Assembly: GCA_021647265.1 (NCBI GenBank)
Contig: JAKIVA010000033.1
Location: forward strand, 1-34,715
Origin: Lutibacter sp.
GTDB taxonomy: Bacteria > Bacteroidota > Bacteroidia > Flavobacteriales > Flavobacteriaceae
Direction of reading: 5' to 3'
Length of the DNA: 34,715 nucleotides
Below the pieces are notes generated by a model. It did not search any database. It had not been told where the DNA came from and saw nothing but the letters and a program-made list of their open reading frames with translations. Below are positions 1 through 6,052 of the stretch, one piece after another (position 1 is the stretch's first letter; each line of letters begins with the position of its first letter). Both the position numbers and the translations under genes were made by a program.

Positions 1-425
1 GTACAGTAAGAACACTTTCATTAGAGAAAGGGATTGCTTATTATTGGAGAGTAAAAGCTACCGATAGCAAAAATTTATCCAGTAGTTATTCAAGTACGAA
101 TCAGTTTTACACCGAAGGCAATGGTGTTTCAAATTATTTACCATTTTCACCAGTACTGGTATCTCCAACCTTGAACGCTACAGAAACAGGTACAACTACA
201 ACATTGCAATGGACTGCAAGTGATGTTGATACTTCAGATGTTTTAACATACGATATTTATTTTGATACGGTTAACCCTCCAGTGGCAATAGCATCTTCAA
301 ATCTAACTACAAACACCTTAGATGTAAGTTTAGCAGCTTCTACAACGTACTATTGGAAAGTAGTGGTAAAAGATGATAAAGGAGGTCAAACTATTGGGCA
401 AATTTGGAGCTTTGTAACGGACTGA
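1..425 (+). CDS. Fibronectin type III-like surface protein, C-terminal part (5' end outside window)
   Basis: The frame is open from base 3 to the TGA at 423-425, about 140 codons, with no start needed inside the window. Two copies of an Fn3-like strand pattern are visible: 'AYYWRVKATDSKN' at the beginning and 'TYYWKVVVKDDKGG' near the end, each followed by a 'F.T' strand end (NQFYTEG, WSFVTD). The repeat unit is about 95 residues. This is typical of secreted or surface multidomain proteins of Bacteroidota. No C-terminal type IX sorting domain follows; the protein ends right after the last Fn3 strand. Function of the whole protein cannot be read from this fragment. A TTG at 171 could be taken as a start, but the domain clearly extends upstream of it. 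Confidence 0.8.
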   Translation, partial: TVRTLSLEKGIAYYWRVKATDSKNLSSSYSSTNQFYTEGNGVSNYLPFSPVLVSPTLNATETGTTTTLQWTASDVDTSDVLTYDIYFDTVNPPVAIASSNLTTNTLDVSLAASTTYYWKVVVKDDKGGQTIGQIWSFVTD

Positions 426-441
426 TAGATTATAATTAAAT

Positions 442-643
442 ACCCGTTGTGCATTATGGTAAAATTTCGTCAATTCGAGCCTGTCTGCCGGTTAGGCAGG
501 TGAATTTTAGCCTTTTTAGGCTTAAAATTAGTATCGAGAATAGGTTTTTTATTTACAAACAGCCGTTCTCGATACAATTTTTAATCAAAAATTTATCGAA
601 CTGACGCAACAGTAGGTTTAAAAAGTTATAATGCACAACGGGT
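442..643. repeat. MITE-like element, copy 1 (202 bp, 16-bp perfect terminal inverted repeats)
   Basis: The ends are ACCCGTTGTGCATTAT (442-457) and its exact reverse complement (628-643). An internal dyad GTATCGAGAA (531-540) pairs with TTCTCGATAC (566-575), and an imperfect palindrome lies at 503-528 (TTTTAGCC...GGCTTAAAA). A second copy lies at 31053-31240. The element has no ORF, so it would need a transposase in trans if mobile. Copy 1 carries an extra GC-richer imperfect palindrome at 479-499 (CCTGTCTGCC...GGCAGG) that is absent from the same place in copy 2. Flanks are compatible with a TA target duplication, but this is not certain. Confidence 0.85.
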
Positions 644-770
644 TAGTAAAATCTGTCATTCTAAAAATGTCACAGTCAGCCACCTGTCGAAGTGTTATTT
701 CAGCATCTCATTTTCTCGTTTTTAACTACTTTCAATAACAGTACAGTAACAAAATAGGTAATAATAACAA
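644..770. other. Non-coding spacer with a degenerate repeat fragment
   Basis: No ORF is visible. The stretch from about 655 to 715 (CTGTCATTCT, then CACCTGTCGAAGTGTTATTT and CAGCATCTCA) resembles decayed copies of the short interspersed 'GTCATTCTGA...GAAG...ATCTC' repeats of flavobacterial genomes. Together with the inverted-repeat element before it, this makes 426-770 a gene-free stretch made mostly of repeats. Confidence 0.4.
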
Positions 771-1067
771 TTAAAACGCTATTGAGTTGAATAAATTATT
801 TCCTAATCCAAAAGGAATTAATTTTAAATGTTGTAACCTACCAATTAAAATAGCTGGGTGCGTTTTAAATTTTTTAGCATAATTTATAATATTCTTTTCT
901 GTTAAAACATAGTTGCTTACTATTTCATTTTCTTGTTCTTTGCTCAATAGTAAATTTGAAGAAAATTCATTTGCTTCATTTTCATAAATTTCATTTTCTC
1001 CATCATATTTAATATTTTCAATTGCAATGAACTTTTTACCGTGTAATAAAATATGAGTAGTGTCCAA
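771..1067 (-). pseudogene. Relic of an ImmA/IrrE-type metallopeptidase (C-terminal fragment)
   Basis: The 98 codons begin with 'HILLHGKK', which matches the second half of the HExxH-x-LLHG zinc site of ImmA/IrrE (DUF955) peptidases. The following 'ENEANEFSSNLLL' is the family's third zinc-ligand region. The rest (IINYAKKFKTHPAILIGRLQ) is the usual C-terminal helix of these proteins, which often form toxin-antitoxin or phage-regulatory pairs with HTH domains. The first His-Glu of the motif and everything upstream are missing, and the only start available is a TTG directly at the break. It is therefore a truncated remnant. About 100 bp of unassignable sequence (1068-1171) separates it from the next relic. 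Confidence 0.65.
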
Positions 1068-1171
1068 CTTTGTGTGTCTGCCTCATCTCGACTTATAAGA
1101 TTTGAAGCGTGCAAATTTTAGTTAAAATTTCACTTTTTCATTTAATTTCCTTTTATCAAATTTAGGGACGC

Positions 1172-1822
1172 TTACAGACTAACTAATAAATTTTGAAATA
1201 ATTCTCTTTTAAATAATGAATAATCTTTATACAATGTTTTTGTAATAACATCTTCATGACTTACAGATTGCTCCTTTAACTTTTTAGGAATATCATTTGC
1301 AATATTTTCATAGGCTAAACACAAAAACAACAACTCAAATTGTTGTTGGCTCAACGTAAACAAATTAAACTCTATATGTTCAATAGCATTATCTACATAA
1401 AACCGTAACTTTTCAAAGTTTGAAGTTATTACATACGTACATTCAGGCTGATTGTTTTTATAGCTAAATGCTTGTGTTTCTACTTTATTTAAATCGGTTG
1501 TTTCTGTTCCTTTTAATTCAACAACAGCTTTTACCTTGTTGTTGATAATAATTGCACCATCGGCTTTTTTTGCGTCCTTTACATTTTTCTGTTCTGTTAT
1601 TATATTAAAATTGGGTGCTGGGTTTTTGGTATATCCTAAAATATTAACGAATAAATCTATAATAAAACCACCCTGATATTGTTCTTCTTTGCTATTCCGA
1701 ATATTTTCTTGAATAGTTGGATTTTGAAAGTGGTTTTTAAAAAGTTGCCATTTGGTCGCAATAATTTCTTCATTTTGAGTATTAAGATATTTTGCTACAA
1801 CTGAACTTTGAAAAAGGGACAT
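1172..1822 (-). pseudogene. N-terminal fragment of a type IIG restriction-modification enzyme
   Basis: Translation starts at a good ATG (1822). The N-terminal 216 residues resemble the nuclease region of Eco57I-like type IIG enzymes, which combine endonuclease, methyltransferase and target recognition in one chain of ~1000 residues. A PD-(D/E)xK-like site is visible: D88 ('KADGAIII') and E102-L-K104 ('VVELKG'), with a later Q-containing helix. The helical connector (KTLYKDYSLFKRELFQNLL) is followed at once by 'VSL' and a stop. The methyltransferase motifs (such as NPPY) and the recognition domain are absent from the window. Function would be lost as a modification enzyme, and a free nuclease domain without its methylase would be unlikely to be kept active. 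The ImmA relic lies just downstream. Confidence 0.7.
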
Positions 1823-1939
1823 AAAAGCTATTTACAATTTTGACCACTAATTTAAATAGATTAAATAGATAATTGAAATATAGAAGCTATTATTTTTGTC
1901 GATTTTTTATGAGCAACAACTCTTTTACTAATTTACTAA

Positions 1940-2080
1940 AAAAAGAGGCTGTCTGAAAAGCAATTACACTTGTCATTTTAAATAAATTGAAAAATACCAA
2001 CGCCTTGATATACAAGTGTTTAATTTTAAGGAGATTCTTCATTTACATTCAGAATGACACTTTTTAGACAGCCTCTTTTT
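1940..2080. repeat. 141-bp inverted-repeat element abutting tRNA-Leu
   Basis: AAAAAGAGGCTGTCTGAAAAG near 1941-1960 is mirrored by CTTTTTAGACAGCCTCTTTTT at about 2060-2080 with one mismatch. Inside the arms TGTCATT (1971-1977) pairs with AATGACA (2053-2059). The right half also contains GAGATTCTTC...TTCAGAATGAC, a degenerate form of a common flavobacterial interspersed repeat. Read on the minus strand after the tRNA, the long hairpin ends in CCTCTTTTTT, so it could also act as the tRNA terminator. Confidence 0.75.
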
Positions 2081-2083
2081 AAG

Positions 2084-2165
2084 TACCTCGAGCGGGAATC
2101 GAACCCGCACTCCCGAAAGAACTGGATTTTGAATCCAGCGCGTCTACCAATTCCGCCATCGAGGC
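2084..2165 (-). tRNA. tRNA-Leu (anticodon CAA)
   Basis: The minus strand gives GCCTCGATGGCGGAATTGG for the acceptor and D arm. The anticodon stem-loop is CTGGA-TTCAAAA-TCCAG with anticodon CAA (reads UUG). A long class II variable arm (TTCTTTCGGGAG region) and the T arm GCGGGTTCGATTCCCGC follow. The 3' acceptor strand is TCGAGGT with discriminator A. The CCA end is not encoded (ACT follows). The long variable arm and the CAA anticodon fit leucine. Confidence 0.95.
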
Positions 2166-2181
2166 TTATCCAATAGGTTTG

Positions 2182-2189
2182 CAAATTTA
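2182..2189 (-). promoter_or_regulatory. Promoter -7 box for tRNA-Leu (TAAATTTG)
   Basis: CAAATTTA on the plus strand reads TAAATTTG on the minus strand, matching the Bacteroidota TAnnTTTG box. It lies 16 nt upstream of the mature tRNA 5' end, as expected for a short 5' leader. No clear -33 TTG is seen. Confidence 0.55.
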
Positions 2190-2253
2190 AAAATAATTTT
2201 CGTTTAAATTGTAAAAACTTAACGAAGTTATGCCATAACCATTTAAATAATTT

Positions 2254-2261
2254 TAAATTTG
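2254..2261 (+). promoter_or_regulatory. Promoter -7 box for prs (TAAATTTG)
   Basis: TAAATTTG fits TAnnTTTG and would give a leader of about 50 nt before the prs ATG at 2316. It stands divergent to the tRNA-Leu promoter in the same 150-bp spacer. Confidence 0.5.
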
Positions 2262-2315
2262 TACCCAACAAACAACAACACATTACAATAAAACTAAATA
2301 ACACAGCTAATTAGC

Positions 2316-3257
2316 ATGGAAGACCATCATTTAGAGCCTAAAATATTTGCTTGTTCTCAAAGTGAAGTATTGGCTAAAAAAATTGCAAAATATTATGGTG
2401 TTAAACTAGGAAACGTAGTAGTTTCAAGGTTTAGCGATGGAGAATTTCAACCTGCTTTTGTAGAATCAGTTAGAGGGAGACGTATTTTTATTATTGGGTC
2501 AACATTTCCAAATTCTGATAATTTAATGGAATTATTATTGATGTTAGATGCCGCAAAAAGAGCTTCTGCTCGTCATATTACGGCTGTAATCCCATATTTT
2601 GGTTGGGCAAGGCAAGATCGTAAAGATCAACCTCGTGTTGCAATTGGCGCAAAATTAGTAGCCAATTTAATACAAACCGCTGGGGCAACAAGAATTATGA
2701 CAATGGATTTACATGCCGATCAAATTCAAGGTTTTTTTGAAAAACCTGTTGATCATTTATTTGCTTCAACGTTATTTCTACCCTATATAAAAAAATTAAA
2801 CCTGCCTAATTTAACAATTGCTTCTCCTGATATGGGAGGGTCAAAACGCGCTTATGCATATTCAAAACATTTAGAAAGCGATGTTGTTATTTGTTATAAA
2901 CAACGTTTAAAAGCCAATGTTATTTCTACAATGGAACTCATTGGAGAGGTAAAAGACCGCCATGTAATTATAGTTGATGATATGATTGATACAGGTGGAA
3001 CACTTGCCAAAGCAGCAGATTTAATGATGGAAAAAGGCGCCATAAGTGTACGTGCTATGTGTACACATCCTATCTTGTCTGGACAGGCTTATGATCGCAT
3101 AGAAAATTCAAAATTATTAGAATTAATTGTATCAGATACAATTCCTTTAAAAAGAGAAAGTTCTAAAATAAAAGTTGTATCTTGCGCCCCTTTATTCGCG
3201 GATGTGATGCACAAAGTACAAGATAATAAATCCATAAGCGGACAATTTTTAATGTAA
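2316..3257 (+). CDS. prs: Ribose-phosphate pyrophosphokinase (PRPP synthetase)
   Basis: It makes phosphoribosyl pyrophosphate from ribose 5-phosphate and ATP, the precursor for purine, pyrimidine, histidine, tryptophan and NAD synthesis, in the cytosol. The 313-residue length is normal for class I enzymes. Visible signatures are the ATP-site region 'RFSDGEFQ' (residues ~38-45), the flexible-loop area 'PYFGWARQDRK' (~94-104), the divalent-metal motif 'MDLHADQIQGFF' (~129-140) and the PRPP-binding motif 'VIIVDDMIDTGGTL' (~217-230). The ATG at 2316 follows a TAnnTTTG box by about 50 nt. rplY/ctc starts 23 bp after the stop with no terminator, so the two are probably one transcript, a pairing also common elsewhere. 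Confidence 0.97.
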   Translation: MEDHHLEPKIFACSQSEVLAKKIAKYYGVKLGNVVVSRFSDGEFQPAFVESVRGRRIFIIGSTFPNSDNLMELLLMLDAAKRASARHITAVIPYFGWARQDRKDQPRVAIGAKLVANLIQTAGATRIMTMDLHADQIQGFFEKPVDHLFASTLFLPYIKKLNLPNLTIASPDMGGSKRAYAYSKHLESDVVICYKQRLKANVISTMELIGEVKDRHVIIVDDMIDTGGTLAKAADLMMEKGAISVRAMCTHPILSGQAYDRIENSKLLELIVSDTIPLKRESSKIKVVSCAPLFADVMHKVQDNKSISGQFLM

Positions 3258-3280
3258 ATAATTAATAAATATATAAATAA

Positions 3281-3913
3281 ATGCAATCAATTACAATCAA
3301 AGGATCTCAAAGAGAAAGCGTGGGCAAAGTGTCAACTAAAGCCTTACGTAATGCTGGAAAGGTACCTTGCGTATTATACGGAGGGGATAAACCATTACAC
3401 TTTTCAGCTGACGAAATTTCGTTTAAAAAATTAGTGTATACCGCCAACGTTTATACGGCTACGATTGAATTAGATGGAACTACTTATCATGCCATTCTAC
3501 AAGACATTCAGTTTCACCCTGTAACCGATAGAATTTTACATGTTGATTTTTACCAACTATTTGATGATAAATTGGTAACCATGAATATTCCTGTAAGATT
3601 AATTGGTACATCTCCAGGTGTTATTAATGGTGGATCTTTAAGTTTTCCAATGCGTAAATTAAGTATTAGAGCTTTACCTGCTGATTTACCTGATTTTATC
3701 AATGCTGATATTTCGAAATTAAAAATTGGTAACAAATTAGTCGTTTCTGAATTAGCTAATGATAAAATGCATATTTTACATCCTGAAAATACTGTAGTTG
3801 TTCAAGTAAGAACTGCTAGAGCTGCAATAATTGATGATGATGATGACGAAGAAGAAGAAGGAGAAGAAGGAGCTGCTGGTGAAAGTACAGAAGAAGGTAC
3901 TGCTACTGAATAA
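3281..3913 (+). CDS. rplY: 50S ribosomal protein L25 / general stress protein Ctc
   Basis: This protein binds 5S rRNA in the large ribosomal subunit. The 210 residues show the two-domain Ctc form: the L25 N-terminal barrel (residues ~1-92, 'GKVPCVLYGGDKPLHFSADE', 'ILHVDFYQL') and the TL5-like C-terminal domain (~100-180, 'VPVRLIG'-type strand as 'IPVRLIGTSPGV'). A very acidic tail follows (DDDDDEEEEGEE, ~188-200), usual for Bacteroidota L25. It lies 23 bp downstream of prs on the same strand and is followed by a strong intrinsic terminator at 3936, so the unit prs-rplY ends here. Confidence 0.96.
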   Translation: MQSITIKGSQRESVGKVSTKALRNAGKVPCVLYGGDKPLHFSADEISFKKLVYTANVYTATIELDGTTYHAILQDIQFHPVTDRILHVDFYQLFDDKLVTMNIPVRLIGTSPGVINGGSLSFPMRKLSIRALPADLPDFINADISKLKIGNKLVVSELANDKMHILHPENTVVVQVRTARAAIIDDDDDEEEEGEEGAAGESTEEGTATE

Positions 3914-3935
3914 TATTCTTTTAAATAAACAATCT

Positions 3936-3965
3936 AAAAGCGTTGCAAGTTGCAACGCTTTTTCT
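3936..3965 (+). terminator. Intrinsic terminator of prs-rplY
   Basis: AAAAGCGTTGCAA pairs with TTGCAACGCTTTT (3950-3962) in a near-perfect hairpin, followed by T-rich sequence. It sits 23 bp after the rplY stop. The A-rich 5' arm would let it work in both directions. Confidence 0.9.
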
Positions 3966-3990
3966 TTTTAAAAAAACCATATTCTTTTAT

Positions 3991-3998
3991 TACTTTTG
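3991..3998 (+). promoter_or_regulatory. Promoter -7 box for pth (TACTTTTG)
   Basis: TACTTTTG fits TAnnTTTG. Only 4 nt separate it from the ATG at 4003, so the transcript would be almost leaderless if that ATG is used. The next in-frame ATG, at 4060, would have a leader of ~57 nt. Confidence 0.5.
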
Positions 3999-4002
3999 TT
4001 GA

Positions 4003-4626
4003 ATGCGTTTAATAAAATTATTATTCGGAATTAAAAAAAAAGAATTACCTGAAAATCTTATGAAAAAATTTTTAATTGTTGGCTTGGGTAATATTGGTGA
4101 AAAATACACTGATACAAGACACAATATAGGTTTTAAAATTCTTGACGAGCTGGCTTCAAAAGAAGCAGTAACTTTTGAAAGTGGAAAATTAGGGTCTCTT
4201 GCAAAATTTAGATTTAAAGGAAGAACTTTTATACTACTAAAACCTTCAACCTTTATGAATTTAAGTGGAAAATCTGTAAAATACTGGCTTACCAAAGAAA
4301 AAATACCACTGGAAAATTTATTAATTATTTGTGATGACTTAAACTTGCCTTTTGGTTCCATTAGAATAAAGGCAAAGGGAAGTGATGGGGGGCACAATGG
4401 ATTAAAAGATATTAACAATACGCTGCAAACGCAACAATATGCACGGTTTAGATTTGGCGTAGGATCAGAATTTTCAAAAGGCCGTCAGGTAGATTATGTT
4501 TTAGGTAAATGGAATGAAGATGAAAATAAATTATTACCCGAACGATTGAAACAATCTTGTGAGATTATTAAATCATTTGGCACTGCTGGTTTAAATAACA
4601 CGATGAATACTTACAACGGGAAATAA
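4003..4626 (+). CDS. pth: Peptidyl-tRNA hydrolase
   Basis: It releases tRNA from prematurely ended peptidyl-tRNA in the cytosol. Signature motifs: 'FLIVGLGNIGEKYTDTRHNIGF' core with N (GLGN) and the catalytic His in 'TRHNIGF', 'FILLKPSTFMNLSGKSV' with the substrate-binding Asn, 'LLIICDDLNLPFGSIRIK' with the catalytic Asp, and 'GSDGGHNGLKDI'. The longest reading has 207 residues, with a ~19-residue N-terminal extension (MRLIKLLFGIKKKELPENL) before the MKKFLIVGLGN where most Pth proteins begin. Such extensions do occur in Flavobacteriaceae, so I keep ATG 4003, but ATG 4060 gives a canonical 188-residue enzyme and is a real alternative. Confidence 0.95.
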   Translation: MRLIKLLFGIKKKELPENLMKKFLIVGLGNIGEKYTDTRHNIGFKILDELASKEAVTFESGKLGSLAKFRFKGRTFILLKPSTFMNLSGKSVKYWLTKEKIPLENLLIICDDLNLPFGSIRIKAKGSDGGHNGLKDINNTLQTQQYARFRFGVGSEFSKGRQVDYVLGKWNEDENKLLPERLKQSCEIIKSFGTAGLNNTMNTYNGK

Positions 4627-4628
4627 CG

Positions 4629-5081
4629 TTATAGCTGATCTTCAGCATACCATTCGGCATGTGAAGTTCCTGTTTCTTGCAGTTTTAAAGAGTGTAACTT
4701 TATAGTTTTTGGCAATCTATTTTTAATTTTTTTAGCAAAATCTACCAACATCATTTCACTGGTTGGTTGGTAATCTACTAAAATAATATTATGACCTCTT
4801 TTTTCTAATTCATTTGCCAATTCAATGTGTGGTGTGTTTTTATTAAAAACTGTTGCGTGATCAAATTTATCAACAATTTCTGAAGCAACAATCTTTTTTA
4901 AATCTCCAAAATCTATCACCATTCCATATTTTACGTTTGTTGAATCACTAATAGGTGTTCCTATCACAGTAACGGAAAGCTTGTAACTATGTCCATGGAC
5001 ATTTCTGCATTTTCCATCATAGCCATATAATGCATGTCCTGTTTCAAAATGAAATTTTTTTGTTATTCTAATGTTTCCCAT
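4629..5081 (-). CDS. queD: 6-carboxy-5,6,7,8-tetrahydropterin synthase / 6-pyruvoyl-tetrahydropterin synthase family
   Basis: QueD turns 7,8-dihydroneopterin triphosphate into 6-carboxytetrahydropterin for queuosine (7-deazaguanine) tRNA modification. The zinc site is visible as His in 'FHFETGHAL' and two His in 'CRNVHGHSY', the latter with the catalytic Cys. 'DFGDLK' and the later 'TSEMM' and 'LQETGTSHAEW' (catalytic Glu region) are also family marks. I start at ATG 5081 (150 aa: MGNIRITKKF); a longer reading would need a TTG at 5099. It is the last gene of a minus-strand run and follows a 60-aa membrane protein closely. No other queuosine genes are in the window. Confidence 0.93.
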   Translation of the reverse strand: MGNIRITKKFHFETGHALYGYDGKCRNVHGHSYKLSVTVIGTPISDSTNVKYGMVIDFGDLKKIVASEIVDKFDHATVFNKNTPHIELANELEKRGHNIILVDYQPTSEMMLVDFAKKIKNRLPKTIKLHSLKLQETGTSHAEWYAEDQL

Positions 5082-5099
5082 TATTTTTTGAAATTTCAA

Positions 5100-5282
5100 T
5101 TAATCATCTAAATCTTTTCTATTTTTAGCTTTATAATACACCAAATATGCCAATAAAGCTAACAAAACAAAAGGTAAGTACGTTCCTATTACAACACCTA
5201 TTTCGTACCCTTTATCTGGTGCATCCTTTATTTTTTCTTCAATATTTACCTGTTGTAAAAGAGAAATAAAACCTACTAACAT
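5100..5282 (-). CDS. Small single-span membrane protein, unknown function
   Basis: This is a 60-residue protein starting with ATG at 5282. The N-terminal ~28 residues are partly hydrophobic, then mixed and charged (IEEKIKDAPDKGYE). A clear membrane span at ~29-50 (VVIGTYLPFVLLALLAYLVY) ends in a basic cytosolic tail (YKAKNRKDLDD). Its ATG abuts the stop of the hydratase-like gene (5283) and its stop lies 18 bp before the queD ATG, so it is very likely translated as part of this operon. I do not recognise a family. The tight spacing and clean topology argue that it is a real gene. Confidence 0.7.
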   Translation of the reverse strand: MLVGFISLLQQVNIEEKIKDAPDKGYEIGVVIGTYLPFVLLALLAYLVYYKAKNRKDLDD

Positions 5283-6041
5283 CTACTGTTTTTTAAATTT
5301 TTGTAACGTGTTTTTTGTAAATTCTGACAACACCAATTTACCACTAATTTCAGCTCGTTTAGCTAATAAACTATCCCAATCATCTGTTCCTTTCCATAAT
5401 ACTTTTTTCATTTCTTTTAAAGAATCTGGATTGTATTTGGAAAGTTTTGCTGCTAAATTTTCAACTTCTAAATCCATTTCTCTAATTGTTACAAAAACTT
5501 TTGCAAACAATCCTTTTTCTTTTGCCCAATATGCATTTTGCCAACTTGTTGCCTCTAATGTTAGTTCACTTAATGCTGCTACTCCAATTTTACGCTTTAC
5601 AGCTGGAGCAATTACAAAAGGACCAATTCCTATAGTAAATTCTGATAATTTAATTGCTGCTTGTTCTGTTGCAAAACAGTAATCGCAAGCTGCAGCCAAA
5701 CCAACTCCTCCTCCAACAGCTTTTCCTTGTACTCTTCCAATTATTAATTTAGAACAATTGCGCATTGCATTTAGTACATTCGCAAAACCTAAAAAAAATT
5801 GTTTTCCTTCTTCAACAGTTGAAATAGCAACCAATTCATTAAAAGATGCGCCGGCACAAAAGGTTTTTTCTTGCTCGCTTTTTAGAATAATAACATGAAC
5901 TTCTTCATCTTTGCTCAATTCGTTAAAAGCAACGACTAACCTATTTAATAATTCACTTGGCATTGAATTACTTGCTGGGTGATAGAACTCAACTGTAGCA
6001 ATATTATTTTGAATGTGTGTGTATAAACTTCCATTACTCAT
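5283..6041 (-). CDS. Enoyl-CoA hydratase/isomerase (crotonase) family protein
   Basis: The 252-residue protein has the crotonase fold. The first oxyanion-hole region is 'FCAGASFNEL' (~63-72), and the second is 'GKAVGGGVGLAAACDYCFAT' (~105-124). 'LSEFTIGIGPFVIAPAVKRK' is the usual following segment. The position that carries the first catalytic Glu in hydratases (region 'GGGVGLAAACD') is not Glu, and 'SEFTIGIGPF' gives a Glu in the second region. The precise reaction is therefore uncertain; methylglutaconyl-CoA hydratase-like roles in leucine catabolism are common for this branch. I start at ATG 6041 rather than TTG 6050. It is 11 bp from the MATE gene stop and abuts the 60-aa protein. Confidence 0.85.
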   Translation of the reverse strand: MSNGSLYTHIQNNIATVEFYHPASNSMPSELLNRLVVAFNELSKDEEVHVIILKSEQEKTFCAGASFNELVAISTVEEGKQFFLGFANVLNAMRNCSKLIIGRVQGKAVGGGVGLAAACDYCFATEQAAIKLSEFTIGIGPFVIAPAVKRKIGVAALSELTLEATSWQNAYWAKEKGLFAKVFVTIREMDLEVENLAAKLSKYNPDSLKEMKKVLWKGTDDWDSLLAKRAEISGKLVLSEFTKNTLQKFKKQ

Positions 6042-6052
6042 GATAGTCAAAG

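Noticed and set aside
442..643. Integron attC-like site
   Set aside because: It has inverted ends and a central dyad, but the ends lack proper GTTRRRY/RYYYAAC boxes, and no gene cassette or integrase is seen.
1058..1171. Possible insertion-sequence end (TAGTGTCCAACTTTGTGTGTC) between the two relics
   Set aside because: Only the short GGACACTA is shared with the IS256 end at 34588; the rest does not match, and no partner end is found.
2026..2304. Open frame of 92 codons on the minus strand across tRNA-Leu
   Set aside because: It runs through the whole tRNA gene and the inverted repeat; the translation has no domain features.
5308..5682. Plus-strand frame of 124 codons opposite the hydratase gene (and similar frames opposite MATE, addA, addB and mfd)
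   Set aside because: These mirror well-supported genes on the other strand and show no independent domain or promoter.
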